Part shown: in pieces, positions 50,129-62,985 of the stretch
Layout: every line of letters begins with the position of its first letter
Position numbering within the stretch: the first letter of the stretch is position 1
Source of the DNA: Dipylidium caninum
Taxonomy: Eukaryota; Platyhelminthes; Cestoda; Cyclophyllidea; Dipylidiidae
Assembly (NCBI GenBank): GCA_017562135.1
Contig: QEYB01001046.1
Location: 124,001-188,000 of the forward strand
Direction of reading: 5' to 3'
DNA length: 64,000 bases
Notes under the pieces: model-generated
What the model was told of the DNA's origin: nothing
Database searches by the model: none
What the model saw: the letters and a program-made list of their open reading frames with translations, nothing else
Made by a program: the position numbers and the translations under genes

Positions 50129-53100
50129 GTAAGGTTTCCATATTACCGCCCTCGGGACTCGAGACGCTCACGCGAGTACTCCGGTCGCGGGGGAAGCCTG
50201 CTACCTTCCCTGCCCTGTTTGATCGCAGGCCCCGGCGACCGAGTCTCGCAGAGATGGGCTGAAGAGCGGGAGAATAGGCACAACAGGTCTAAAATTTGGC
50301 TCTGGACATAATCGAGGGCATGACGGGGACTGGAATGGGGCCGCGGGGGGAAATTCTGCTGAATCTGGCTTATCCCCGTGTCCCCGGTCAGTCAGTCAGC
50401 TTCTCTGGGCGACAAACTGTCTGCTTCCGCTATGCCGATGCGGTCACAGCATCGCATAAGGCGACTCAGAAATGAACAGTCTCGTCAGCCGAGTTATCAG
50501 GCAGTGGGTTTGTAGAGGATGCGTGTAAGGATTTCCTTCAAAGTCCACAAAGTGAATGTTCAGAAGGAATGACAGAGTACTGAGGTCCAGGAAAGGAGAG
50601 TGAGGCAAGAGGTCCATCGGCTAGTAGTAGTGGCCGCCACATTCACTCGAATAATTCGGTTAAACTCGCTTTCGTCGGCCACTTCTATTGAACGCCGAGA
50701 GCTACCGTCTACCGGACGTCTGGTGTTAACACACGCGCTTCGACGCCCTACGGGATCGTCTGAACCTGTGGAAAAGTACCACGCAACTCTTTTACGCAAT
50801 GAAATTTTACCTGAACTGCTCCCGGATGTGTCACCCGAGGGCTCCCCAACTTTATCTGTGGAGGCAGCCACCGAAAACGGTGGAGGACTAGTGGGAGGAG
50901 GGGATGCAGGCCCCAATGGCTAATCTGCTGATAAAATCGCACCCGATTCATTCATACCGTCCGAGCTCATGCGAGTTTTGGCCACACACCGCGGGCCAAT
51001 GGCGTGCGCCATTTCCATGGGCTTATTCTTCTTTATTCTTCATTCTTTATGATGTCATTTATGTCCCGCTGTCATCTCTCACCACCTCGAAGTAGAGACG
51101 GCGGAGATTGCGTGTCACCGAATGTCATTCACAGAAGTCACTCACGTGGTTGAGTTAAGATGAATTGGCCGCACTTTCTGACTCTCCGGGAGAGGCGGAG
51201 AACTGATGAGCCTGGTGTGGAAGCTGTAGGACACGAAATGTATCAGGCTGCCCTTCGGCTGCCTTTCTTTCTACTCCAACGGAGCGTTGATGTAGGGCGA
51301 AAAAGTAACTCCTGTCATTGCAACAGCCAGCGACGCTGTTAATGCGACTTGGACGCAGAGCTCAGACCGGGGCTGTCCACATTGACAGCGGGGGACTGCT
51401 GCTCTCCCCCTCCATTCACCGTCGCAAAATTCCCACTTACCATAATTCCCACGCAGGAATTGAGCCGACGGCTTCACGTTTGCCATATTCAGGAGAGGCA
51501 GTTTTAAGGGGAGTTGCCACATGCCCAGGCCTCTGCTCTCTCCTCAGCCCTCGCAAGAGCGCCCCGCGTCCCACAGAGGGAACAGACAGCTCCTCATTCG
51601 TCACTCACGTTTTTATTGCCTTGGAGGCGGTTTTGGACCGCCAAATGATACTCCTCCGGGCAGATGCATCGGTGGCTCGGGCGAGATCAAAGTGTGGTGC
51701 AGGCAATGGCCCACTTCGCGGACTGTTTGCCCATTGAAATGGGGCACCGAGTCCCCGCCTTCGTCCCTCTCGGTCGTAAATCGTGTCTCCAATTGTATTT
51801 TCTAACGGCTTTGTTGTGAATCTCTCACAATGAGCGCGAAATTTTATTCGAACAGAGCCAAAGTCAATCGCCCAGATAAACATCTACCCCAAACCACTGA
51901 AGTTATGTGAGCGCAAAGGACACGAGTTGGAAAATTTTCCTCCCGAGTTCGCAGATCGGGTTAAGTAATAAAATCCACTATACTGCGACAGTGTGTGGGG
52001 CGTTGCTGCCGGCTGGGAAACCTCTCCTTCGTCCTTCACCTCACATGAAGTCGCGTCGAATGCCACCAGCCTCGACAGTCTACCGTTCATGCGGCAAGAA
52101 GGTGGATGCGGAGAGGGGTGAGGCGTTTTTTTTACGCCATTCTTGACTTGAAAGACCACCAAAAAGCTTTTGGCATGAGATGAGAAACATTCCTCGTGGC
52201 CACTGGCCCATTCCGGACCAGACGGAGGATGGACAGCCTGTTTGCGAGTGTCCAGCTGTGGTTTGACGTCGCCTCCTCCCAAGTGGGGGGGGTTGTTGGG
52301 CCACCGAAACAAATCTCACTCGTCGGCTGAACACTCTCTTTACCGTCTCAAATGGTTCAGACACACCCGGTCACATGCGTCAAGAAGTGGCACCTTGTCA
52401 TTTTTTGGGCTGAGGTCAGCTTCTTGCCAGGCGATTGAGTCTAGAAGAACCCACCGGTTGGAGAAGGGGAGAATCACTATTGTCGGGTCCACTTTCGATG
52501 TAGAAAAACATGAATAGAAGTGTGAAGGTGAGAGAAATGGTGGATATCTGAGCGAGGGAGAAGCATGGAGGCCTGCGAATTCCGCCAACCTCCTCCCCTG
52601 TGCGCTTAATCCAACAGGAGCTCCGTTGAAGTGGCTTAAATTCCCCCTGCTTCGACGTTTCATGTCGTCACTGACTTCTTTCCCTAAAGAGCTGCCAGAA
52701 ATAAGCCCCTGCCTCAGTCTTAACGGACTTTGCAAATTCCGAGTCTCCTTGCTCCAGGCATTTTGACGAGCTGTCAACACTGTCACTGCCAGTGCAGCCT
52801 TGATGAGCCATTGAAAGGAGAAGGAGCGAGGGGCAAAAATGCGAGATAGCGGGGAAGGCGGAGGAGACGTGTCCACAGCCTGCGCCCATACAGCGCATGT
52901 CTAATGGCCTCTGCCGCGGACGAAGTTGTCCTCCGACCCATCTTTCCCCATCTCCCCGTTACGTGCATTTTCAATTCTCTCCTCCGACGATCAGAAAGGT
53001 GGCCTTTTCCTAACCGCCTCCGCCATTTCGGGCCCCAGTTGAAATAACCTCTCGAGGACACAGAAATCTACCACTGTTAGCCTCTTCGATGCTTGAGATT

Positions 53101-56100
53101 TTGTCTTCCGCTGGCGGCACTGGGTCTGTGACCGTCGGGTGGGCCGCGAGACTCGACGTAGGCGACTATAATCACGGAAACTTCATAGTGAAGGAGTTAA
53201 GCGTCGGGCAATGTAGCTCTCTTTTTTCCCTGCCGCAGGCCGACTTGGTCGTCGGTTTCATCCGTGCCCCACTAAGGTGTACGAGGACCTGAAGTCTTCG
53301 TCCTCGAGGGGGCCGCTGAAGCCACTAAATCGAGGTGTCACTGGCCCATGAGGAGAGTCGTGAGGCCTTACGGAGCCCCGGAGCGCGTTGTCCGCGTTGG
53401 CTCCTCCACTGCGACCAAAATCTGGGTTTGGCCACGCTTAGTGTCCAACCAATTCCCAAGCTATACGAAATAAGAAAAGTTAAAAAAGAGGAAGAAAATA
53501 AGAATGCTGCGCGGACTTGCCGCTCAAGTCAGGAAAGGAATGGATAATGGCAAAAAAGGTACATAACAGTCAAGTTAGTTTGCTCTCCGAGGAAAACTGT
53601 CTTTGCAGCGCTTGCAAAAACAAAATATTTCAGGGGAGCGCGATAGGAAAATGGGAAGTGAGGGAGATTTACTTCCCCTTCTGCCCCAGTCCGCCGAGTG
53701 TGCGCGGATGCTGTCACGAATCTGCAATTCGCCATGCCATAAATTTTAATGCATTCCCGCCACTGCGACGATCCTCGCGCAACTCCGATGGATTCGCCCT
53801 CCCAAAAGCCGCTCTTTCCACCGCCCTCCACTCTCTCCGCACTCCGCCTTCCGACAGACCCGCGGAGAGGAGAGTCTTTCGTTGAGGCGATTGCGTGTCC
53901 CTTTCGTATGCGTTTGATAATCCGCTCCCGGTTATAGTGGGCTTCACTCTTTCTCAACTCAACTTGTCCTCCACAATTTTCTCAAAAGAGTAGACTCTGC
54001 CTTCGGAGTTCATAACGCATTATGATGCCTTCCGAGTGATGCTGTTGAGTGCCTCTGAGGAGCATCCAGACGCGCAGGAGTCCCAAGGAAGGGGATCTGG
54101 GACCCTTCCGACCTGACGATGCGCACTGAAGGCAGAATGCACTGTCGAGGACATAGTAAAAACAACAAACCGTAAAGTTTTATACCAAAAAGGTGATCAG
54201 ACTGTATAAACTTCGGCTCATTTCGCGAAATTGGTCGAAAGGAGTGCGTGAAACGAGAGATTAAAGAAGAGTGTTTTCCCAGCAGGACGTTTCGTGTGTC
54301 CTCGCGTATAAATGGCAGGAGGAAGTGAGTTAATTTTGGTCGGGAAGTTTTTACGACGGCGCTGATTTATTTACTAGTCACGCGAGGAGCTTTGATTTCA
54401 TATGACCGGAAGATTTTTTGTTTGGCCTGACTGAGGACGAAATAAGAGGCGGAGCGACGGGGCGAGTCTTTCCCCCAAGCCCGAATGAGCGAGGGGGCGA
54501 GTGGGAGCTCGGAGAGTTCTCCCCGCCTCCACGTGTTAGAAGTCAAGTGGAGTAAAGCATTTCCCTGGAAAGAGGGGAATTTTACGCTCCGTCGGCCACT
54601 TCGTCCCTTAGAACGGTGTGGACGCCTTCTTACTCTAGGGAGGTCAACAAACTGCGCCACCAAGTTTGCTGGTAATAGTTTTCTCACATAGTTATCTGGT
54701 CCTTAAACACCTCTTCTCAGGGCATCAATGTTCCATTAAAATTTACTGCCAGAAGTCCTTTGCCTGGTGCCGACGCTATAAAATCCCCCTTCAAGACGGT
54801 ATTCCTAGCCCGCTTCCCTAGGCGGCCTCTTGGAGAATATAACTGGACAGCGTTTCACACTGGCCATCATTTGTCCTGATTAATTAATTCCCTAGTTAGT
54901 TTCCGGCGTATTTATTGCTTTTGACGGTGACTTGCATCGCCACGTGCTGATGTGGAGAGTTCAGGAGCACCGCTTGGAGTGGGAAGAGAGGAACCGTCTG
55001 AAATTTTTATCACGTAGGCCAGTGAGGGCCGGTTTTCCTCTCTTTTCGCCCTGAAGCACTTTCGTCTGCAAAGTCCTTCGCCGAGAGTTTCCTGTACGGA
55101 GATGCGGTTTCACACCCGCAATCCCGGCAGAAAAGGGCTGTCGTGTGTTCAAATACTCCCACGAGATCCATTTATGAAGAAGTGGGAGATTTGTCTCTCC
55201 ACAGAATTTGCGTAACGTGGCTGGACGGATGTTGTGAGGCGCCACCGCGGTCGTTATCGAGGCAAAGTGAACAGTCCCGCGGGTGGGCCGTAGGTTCACT
55301 CGAAGCTCATTGATGATTTCCCTCCTCGGTGGCTTTACTGGTCAGTTTCGAGCCTTCGCCCACCTACTCGACACCTCAAAGTGGGGGGTGTTTGACAATC
55401 CACAGAAAATCGACGTTAATGCGTCCACCATCCGCCTCGCACCCCCTGGAATACCAAACCGACAAACGCGGTCGACGAGTCCGCCCATAAATCACACGCC
55501 AATCCAGTACTGACAAAGAAGAATGACCGCGCACAAAATAGAGACTGCAATTCTTCCACTTTCGGAGTGAGGACGGGAAATTTGAAGGGGGGGAGGGGAG
55601 AGAGAGGCGAACTGGTGCAATGGAGACAGGAGTTTTGTTAATAATTTCCATGGGAAAATTGGACACAGAAGACTCATGTTATGGCTTCAATAACAAGTGC
55701 CCAGAGGCCTTGAGGCGGAGGAGATGCCTCTGTCTCCTACCGTTCCCGGCACAGCGAAAGGTGAGACGATCAGTCTGTTGGCCACCGAGCCGCTTGACTC
55801 CCGCAAGTAGCCTCATCTCCGAAATTGTCCCGCGATCACAGCAATGTCTGCCAGCACGGACGCGCAGGACTGATGAGGTCGAATATTTCAGAGGAAACTA
55901 AATTTTCCTGCTTGTAGACGGTGAAAAACAGGCGTGTCTCTCTTTGAAGAGGCGGAAATTAACCGCCCCTCGAGAGGCGATAAGTCCTCTCGGCATGAGG
56001 GTGGGGCGAAATGAAATAGAAGCCTCGAATGAGGCAAACTTTGTCTGATTTTGCGCCTGCCCCACCACAGACAAGACGTTAAAGGCTACAGGACAGTCGG

Positions 56101-56827
56101 GAGTTACATTTGTGGCTCCCTTTACTGTTGAATGTCGTCCTTGGAAACTAAAAGGTGGGGAGACCAAGGCCGTCATCACTCTTCCCGCCCCCTGGAATTA
56201 AGCAACTTCAAGTCTCCGATCTGAAAACCCCCACTTCCAGCCTCATTGGAGTCCCAGATTATTAGCCATAACGTTAAAAACCGCATTTCCTTGTGACCAC
56301 GTTTGGGATTCCCAAACTGTCGTCCGCGAAGAGAATGTATTTTACTGTGCTCATTTTTCCAAGTGTGAAGGCGAGCGGATTAACAAAAACGCTTTTATCC
56401 TAGCACCCACAGTCAAGAAAGACGATCCCAGGTACCGGAATATCCTCCCCCCACCGCATTATCATCTGAGAGGCCCCAAACACCATCCGAAGGGAGACTC
56501 CTTAGAAGAGGGTGTCTGCCTCTTCCTAAGGTGTTTGTGGTCGGACAGCGGATTATCTCTTGGGTGTAGTGGGGCAGGGCGATCGAAATGGACGAGGCAG
56601 TGAACGCAAGCTAGTTGGCCTCGCCTGAAGTTGCCTAGACGAATTTATGACCTGTGTGGGACTAGAAATGGCCTGGAGGATTTGGGTGGCGCCAGCAGAG
56701 CCACCAGCGCCAGCCTGTCCGCCTGGTCGCGGGAGGTGGGCAGCCCCTCGCACACCCATTAGCCAGTCTACCTTTTGCGAATATGTTTTGCCTCATGCTT
56801 TCACTGATTGTCCGCTCTGCGCTCTAG
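50129..56827 (+). other. Intron 3 of the FAD-linked oxidase gene (6.7 kb)
   Basis: This is the longest intron here. It contains a copy of a 25-base dispersed repeat (54486-54510) and several open frames up to 178 codons (52340-52876, minus) without recognisable domains or splice support. A nested gene on either strand cannot be excluded, but I see no evidence for one. Confidence 0.65.
54486..54510 (+). repeat. 25-base dispersed repeat, copy 2
   Basis: Same element as at 40029-40053 with one purine change, inside oxidase intron 3. Confidence 0.55.
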
Positions 56828-57076
56828 CAACTGATCAAACACATTCACGAGAAGACAGCACCGAGGACGGGACCGCTGCGTTTCCAAATGTGTCGAGTCG
56901 ACCGAGAGGGCATGTTCATGACAGAACGCTTGCAACAAATGTTCTTCTCCTCCTGCAACGTCAAACAACGCAAATATCGTATGGAGCGCGAGAGATTCCT
57001 TCGAGACGACTTGGATGTCGTCGATATTCCTTACCGGTCCTTCTGTCAGTGTGAAGTTCACGCCGTTTTCACGTAG
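56828..57076 (+). CDS. FAD-linked oxidase, exon 4: C-terminus and stop
   Basis: This exon encodes residues 497-578 and TAG, after acceptor gctctag. VDREGMFMTERLQQMF (520-535) matches the family's terminal LDPxGMFxNxxLxxxF motif. Spacing from the His-Trp of exon 3 to the Asp of this motif is about the same as in rat GULO (34 against 31 residues), so exons 3 and 4 join directly despite the 6.7 kb intron. A basic and acidic tail of about 43 residues follows, absent from vertebrate GULO. Confidence 0.82.
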   Translation, partial: QLIKHIHEKTAPRTGPLRFQMCRVDREGMFMTERLQQMFFSSCNVKQRKYRMERERFLRDDLDVVDIPYRSFCQCEVHAVFT

Positions 57077-57749
57077 ACCGCAGAGACTCGCTCCCCGTTT
57101 GTGTCTACCCGCTTGCAACCACCTTTACAGTGCATTTCAAACCCAAAGGGAAAATGCAACTAAAAGGAATGACAATGTCAACGGGAGTGCCATTTGTCGT
57201 TTCTGTGGTTGAGTCTCAGTCGGCTCGGACGTGCGGGTAAATGGTCCGATGGGGTTGATGTGAGGGATGCGAGCAAATCCCTGGCCAGTCGTGAAATTAC
57301 TGCATCGTCGAAACTTCCCCGCTGTCAGCGTAATGAAGGCAAAAAATCTACGGCACGTCCCCACCCCTTCGCGTAGGATGCGTCGGCTTTCTTCACTGCT
57401 CTTCGCCCCCGGCAACACTGAATAGCATCAGCCGGTGCTTATACGACGTTAATTCCCACTCCCAGGCGCTTCTACCCCACTCTGCATCCGGTAGCCAGAG
57501 CAGCTTCGGCTGTGGTTGACAGGCCGGAGAGAGCGGAGCAAGCCCCTCTCGCCTGTGGAATTGTTTGCTCCTCTCCGCTGGGCCAATGACTGCCCACTTC
57601 TGGGGGAAAGTTAGGGCTCGGCGCACTGGCACATGGGCGTGCCGCTTAGAGTGAGCATAAGTGGGCAGATACCCGCCTGAGGAGGAAGGCCTCCATCCCC
57701 CTCGCCACCTCGGCAAAGGCCACTTGTAGTTATGCCGTCTCGGAAGCTA

Positions 57750-57780
57750 AACACACTCACACACGCACACACACACACAC
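57750..57780. repeat. Interrupted (CA)n microsatellite
   Basis: CA run broken by ctc and cg units, about 0.7 kb past the oxidase stop codon. Confidence 0.85.
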
Positions 57781-58438
57781 GCGCAGACACACGCATACCT
57801 TGACGGCCTGTAATTTGTACGGGGGAAATGTAAGGTGGAGGGAAAGAGGATCAACGAGGACAATTTTTCTCCCAGAAACGTGCTTTATGCCCCCGACAGG
57901 AGGGTACAACCGGAGAAGGGGAAAAGTGTCTTGTTCTACGGGGTTACTTAAAATTCGGATAAAATTTCTCCCAACCACTCTTGTTGGGCACATGAGTGAG
58001 GCAGAAAGAAGGCATGGTTCGAAGCGTTGTTTAGAGAAAACGTGCCCGTTAAAGTAGCGCCTCGTTTTCTCTCCCTCCTTTCGCCTTGCGTGGCATTGCC
58101 GCGATCTAATCGCTCCATGTGGGTGGAGCGTGGGGGGCGCGAAGCAATCGGGGGGAAGACGCACTTCGGTGAGTGGGTTGGCTGGCAAATAACGCGGATT
58201 TACGTGGCATGATGGGATTATTTCGTGAGATTGCGCAGCCATATTGCCTCGGGATATCTTTCATCGGTTAAAATGCCTCTCCAAGCGATAATTAAACTGA
58301 AAAATTTCCAGTCACCCCTCTACCAACGGAATGAGGCAGACCACCTCAATTTGAAGAGCACATATGTGGGAGGTCCCCGACAAAAAAGCGGCTGTGGGCG
58401 AACAGAGCGCAGAGGGGAAAAAGACTTGTCCTCCGGTT

Positions 58439-58504
58439 GGGAAAAAAAGGAGAATGAGAGAGGGGGGGAGAGAGAAGGAGGGAAAAAGAGAGGAGAGGAG
58501 AGGA
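58439..58504 (+). repeat. Long homopurine tract
   Basis: 66 bases with a single T (58455); 49 uninterrupted purines after it. Confidence 0.9.
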
Positions 58505-61500
58505 CGGAAACAGGGCCGATCACGCAATCCTGTCGCTTTCGTCCGTTGTCTTTTCCGTTTGGCCGGAGGTGTTCGCCACAGAGTGCATTAATTAACAAAA
58601 TTGGTTGCGTACCTCACAGGTAACCTCTCAGTCTCGCAACACGGAATGCCACACTTTCTCCCAAAACATCGCCACCTCGAGTTGGGACAGCCGAGAATCT
58701 GCTGCCGTTGACGATTTTCCTTACGGAAGTGGAAGGATCTGGAACTCGAAGTCTGTCAATCCACAGACTCCCTTGCCACCTTGACCGTGTGACAATTTTG
58801 AACACGTCAAATGACAATGACATCAGCTCTCGTAGGGGGTAAGGCCTACCACCATTGCGGAATTTAACAGGGGAAAACGAAGGCCTTTGCCCACATTCAG
58901 AGGAGACGTCTCATTACTAAGGCCGCTTCTATTGGCTCCCCGCAAGGTCACGCAACCGCGGATCATTCATGCGCAGACTCTCGAAAAGCGGACTGAAAAA
59001 TGAGGTGGCATGTTGGGACGTAATAGAATCCATCCCACAGGGTGGCTGAGTACTCGAGAACACTTTTAATTTTCATCATGTGACACCTTCTGTAATTCAG
59101 CCCGCCTATTAATCCATGCGCTGTCTCTCCTCCCAGACGTGTAATTATCACCCCCAACTCGTACCATCGGCATTCCAGGCCGTTTTTTGTGGTGAATTCA
59201 ACATCAACCAGTCCTGTCACATGCCACGACGACCTCGGATGCCTTGAAAAATTGCGGAATTTCGTGTGTGACCTCGACAAGAAGCAAGAGAGTTTCAACT
59301 GGCGATGAAAGCCGAGGCTTGGCGTAAGTTGTTTTGGCAGTGGCTCAAATTACTTCCACGGAGCTGCTGATGGAACATGCGAAGAACCCTCGAAATGTTG
59401 ACAGGTCTTAGTTCAACTGACTGAGGATTTCTTTTTAAATTGTTGTTACCTTTTTCCACACCATGCGTTCTTCTCGTCTACCAAATGGTTCAACTGTAGC
59501 CTCGAAGCTTTTTCTCCACCCTCGAACGTTAGAAGTCGCAACTTTGATAAAATTAAAAACCCTCCTGTGGCTCACCGCGATTGTGACATGGTAGATAGGT
59601 ATAAAAATGACTTGATGAAGCTATAGCAGCAACGTCCTCCTCCAGTCGGAGCGAAAGGAAGGAAGAGGCGGAGAGATGAAAGGATTTTACCCGTCGCATC
59701 CGACCGCAACGAAGTGGAGGAATGTTTTGTCAGACGGTTGATGCTGCAACAGCATTAAAGGTGGAAAGTTAAATATAGGGAAGGGGAAATTCCCTTCCTC
59801 CTCCTCTCTCGCCCTCTCATATTCAGCTTGTGCAAACCAAATTATCCTCGCTGCCTCCCAGCCGCGACGATGGGGCCAACCAGTGATTGTCCTATCGCCC
59901 GTGGGATAATTTGTCTTACTTAGTGAAAGTCACCACTTCCGTCTGTTTCTACAGTTGACTGGACTTCTCCGCATGCAAAATATACATGGGAAAAAAAGAC
60001 TGCTTCCCACCGAGGGATACATTTGCTTCCGACGCGGTCTTCTCCGGCGACAGTTCCGTCGGTGTGGTGCAGGAAATGGCAAAAATTTAATTCAGGCTAA
60101 AAAGTTCCCAGACACTTTGCATTTAGTGACTCCGTGCTGAAAGGCAGTAGTGAAAAGAACAGTATTTTGGGGGGATTTAAGAGCTCCTGGCGCCGTCATT
60201 CCATAAAATTATATTCTTGGCGTCGTCAGGCCTGAAATTAACGTTGGCGGTTGTGCCGTCTAGATACTAGACTGACCATTTCCAAAGGAAATTCCTCTCG
60301 AGATGCTCCGAGTCTTCCTTCTCCGCTGTTCTGCGCTCATGTGCTTGGCGCCTCGATCTTCCACCCTCCACCCTCCTGCCTCTGTCGATCTCGACCTTCT
60401 GCACGCTAGCAGCATGTCGTTTTTTATCTTCTTAGTTAAAAACGGTTCATGGGAAATCGAGAAAGAGGAGGACTTTAGATAATTAGAGGAAAAATGCACT
60501 TCACACATCATTGACGCGTTGGAATGGGACTTTGGAATACGAGAACCAATCGCTTGATGTCGCATCTTTTTCCTCTGGGCACTTGTTTACGCAGGACCAT
60601 CGCATTTCTGATAACGGAATGGCCAGTCGCCTGACCACGAACTGGCGAATCTCTTCGTCGGCCCACCTTGGCTGAGGGGAGGGTTGGACGAGTTCGCGAG
60701 TTGAGTTGCATTGTGAGGGTTCATCCACCACGCGATATGTCGTCTGCTCGGAAAGGCATCTTTACGGGGGTCATGGAAGCACACAGAGTGGAAGGCGCCT
60801 CCTCATCACCCGACGTTAACTTAAATGAAGCTAGAAATTGTGGAAAATCCTTGGGCCTCGCGAAGCACGTGCCTCGGAGGCTGACAATAGTGTATGGAAG
60901 GAGAAAGTGCCTCTAAGTATAGAAGATTAGGGTTGCCGTAGCGTTTGCTCTTCCTCATCAAACGATTTCACTGCGCCCTTATTTGGTTGGTATCCAACGG
61001 GAGATCCTCATCTCTTTTCCTAGAAGGGTTTACACAATCTTGAGCAGGTTTGGACAAAAACGGCCATATGGTCCAACAGATGGCACCTTCCAACTCATGT
61101 CCCTCTGGCGAAAACGTTTTGACGGCTAGCGATTCCGCTCTTAAATGCAGCCTTTCTGGGGGAAGAGCTCCAGCTCCCGGAATTATTAAGTGCCTAGACA
61201 AATGTTGTACCTTGTCGGCTGCTTTCCCTCCCGCCGTGAAGCGGTGCAGGATTTTTTCACTTGGATGCCAAACAGACCTACTTGGATGGGAGAATGGCCG
61301 CCTCAGAATGGTGTTTTTCCTTACGTATGATTTAAACTGTGGAGTGATCGTGAGGATTCTGGTAAATGGACACGCGAGTCGGACATTTATACCCCGGTAA
61401 TGTTTCGACAGACCTAGTCAAAACTGGAAACCATGAGCTTCGACTTATAGAAGTCCTAAAATGACAACTGTCTACTGGACCTAAATCGGTGGAACACAAG

Positions 61501-61811
61501 AGGGTTTCAACGAGTACAACGGAACAGTCACAGAAAAACGTAACGACTCAAATTTTAATGGTGTGAGGAATGGTATCGCGAAGCGGCTAACAAGAAAAGC
61601 AGCATTCGCACTGAGGTGACGGGCCGGTTCGGTCTACTCATAAGTGAAGAGTAGCAGCGCGCCACCATAAACGCAATGTCGGCTCGCGCCCCGCCCAGTG
61701 CGAGGATAAATTTCCGCCTCTCTCCCAATCACGATGATGCATTATCGTAGCCAATTAATGACATTATGGTTACCAGTCCTCAGCCAATTGAATTTGGGGA
61801 ATTCAACTCAC

Positions 61812-61925
61812 AACGTGCGTGCGTGCGTGCGCACGAGCCCTCGTCTGCACGTCTCTGCTCAATGCGTTGGACACACGAACGCACGCTCACACGTGCGCAC
61901 GGACACACGCATTAATGCACGCACG
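61812..61925. repeat. GTGC/GCAC-rich low-complexity stretch before complexin
   Basis: (GTGC)n followed by repeated acgcac/cacg words, about 200-320 bases upstream of the complexin start. It may be part of the promoter or 5' UTR. Confidence 0.6.
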
Positions 61926-61992
61926 AACAGCCACCAGAGGAGGAAGCTACTGACAGGAGACTCAGAGAAGCGCTACACTTGTCCCCGTTCTG

Positions 61993-62040
61993 TGTCTCCT
62001 CACCCATCTCCTCCTCCTCCTCATCCACCACCACCTCCTC
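61993..62040. repeat. (TCC)n-rich stretch in the complexin upstream region
   Basis: tcctcctcctcctcatcc-type units, roughly 95-140 bases upstream of the complexin start codon. Confidence 0.75.
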
Positions 62041-62131
62041 CTCTCTGGTGTCAGCGTCACCTCTCTTGTGTCCATTCCTCCTGTCCACACAGTCGGAATG
62101 CCATAGGGCTCGATTTGCACAATTTCATATC

Positions 62132-62186
62132 ATGGCCAGTTTCATTGCTAAACGACTCATTGGGAATCAACTTGACTCCGTCAAGG
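62132..62186 (+). CDS. cpx: Complexin, exon 1 (N-terminus)
   Basis: ATG sits in a strong context (A at -3, G at +4). The exon encodes MASFIAKRLIGNQLDSVK plus the first base of a Gly codon, ending at donor gtgagt. The residues closely match the N-terminus of arthropod complexin, not the vertebrate complexin 1/2 start. In known complexins this amphipathic N-terminus promotes Ca2+-triggered fusion. The exon is too short to be found as an independent open frame. Confidence 0.9.
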
Positions 62187-62985
62187 GTGAGTTCCTCGTC
62201 TGTGTGCCCGTAAGGCATATGCCACCTTCATCGACGTGTTGATTCATTGACTGTCGTACAAAAACAAACAAACAAACCAGCAAACTCCGTCGTAGTGTTC
62301 GTGCACTCTAATTGGCGGGAAAAGAGGGCTTCGAATTAGCCATAAACAAGTGGAGTAGGTCCGAAGGTGGTGTCGCTAGGTGCAGCCTCCGCCTCGTTCT
62401 CGTGCCACTGGTCGGACGAGGCCTCGTGTGGCTGCAGGGCGGCGTCGTGTGAACCCGCTTCCCTTGGCCAGGCTGCGACATGTCCGGCAGTCCCACGGCA
62501 TTTGGGGCGGAGACGCGCTGGCTTACGGCCTGCGCATCATGGCAAACTGGACTGTTCATCCTCACGTCTTTTGAGCCTGTCTCTTTCATTAGCTGAGGGT
62601 GTTTGTTTACTTAATTAATTTGTGACAGTCCCTGTCTCCCCCTCTCCCCTTCCAAATCAGTGCTTTTTTTAACGTCCTCATGCCCAACTGACAGCATATT
62701 CTGCCACTGTGATCTGATGGACGACAATTTTGGCCGATTTGCTGAGTTCTTTGATAAGCCACATGAAATCGTCTTTGCATAGCTGCATTAAAGCGTCATC
62801 AAAAAATTCAGAGGACTCTGTCCGAACACCCTTCTCGTCCCCATTGTCTACTTATTTCTTTCCCATATCCACTTTATGTCTCTTGCAAATCCGCTTTACA
62901 CAAAAGCCTTCCCGAGGCCTCTTACCGAGCAGGAGGGATGTGGACACTGATTCTCACTGGCAGCGGTGTAACTTCTCTGTTGTAG
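62187..62985 (+). other. Complexin intron 1
   Basis: This 799-base intron has donor gtgagt and acceptor ctgttgtag. It holds a short (CAAA)n run at 62260-62277 and no other gene. Confidence 0.85.
62260..62277. repeat. (CAAA)n repeat
   Basis: Four caaa units in complexin intron 1. Confidence 0.8.

Larger units (their letters stand above)
43329..57076 (+). other. Gene span: FAD-linked aldonolactone-oxidase-like gene (4 coding exons)
   Basis: Four exons (43329-44030, 46382-46849, 49811-50128, 56828-57076) all join at phase 0 with GT donors and AG acceptors. They give 578 codons plus a stop if translation starts at 43329. Intron lengths are 2351, 2961 and 6699 bases. The assembled protein follows the domain order of L-gulonolactone/D-arabinono-lactone oxidases: N-terminal PCMH-type FAD-binding domain, then a C-terminal ALO-type domain. 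Donors are gtaagg, gtgagt and gtaagg; acceptors are tttgtag, tttttcag and gctctag. The 5' UTR and promoter are not resolved, and no canonical poly(A) signal was found close to the stop. Confidence 0.85.
57077..62131. other. Region between the oxidase gene and complexin
   Basis: It includes the oxidase 3' UTR and the complexin 5' UTR or promoter. It contains a CA microsatellite, a long homopurine tract (58439-58504), a GTGC/GCAC-rich stretch at 61812-61925 and (TCC)n just upstream of complexin. No other gene recognised. Confidence 0.6.

Noticed and set aside
52340..52876. 178-codon minus-strand open frame inside oxidase intron 3
   Set aside because: Composition-driven Ser/Pro/Arg-rich sequence without a known family or conserved motif.
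43329..57076. DHCR24 (delta-24 sterol reductase) identity for the four-exon gene
   Set aside because: It shares the FAD domain type, but the C-terminal HW and DxxGMF motifs and their spacing fit gulonolactone/aldonolactone oxidases better.
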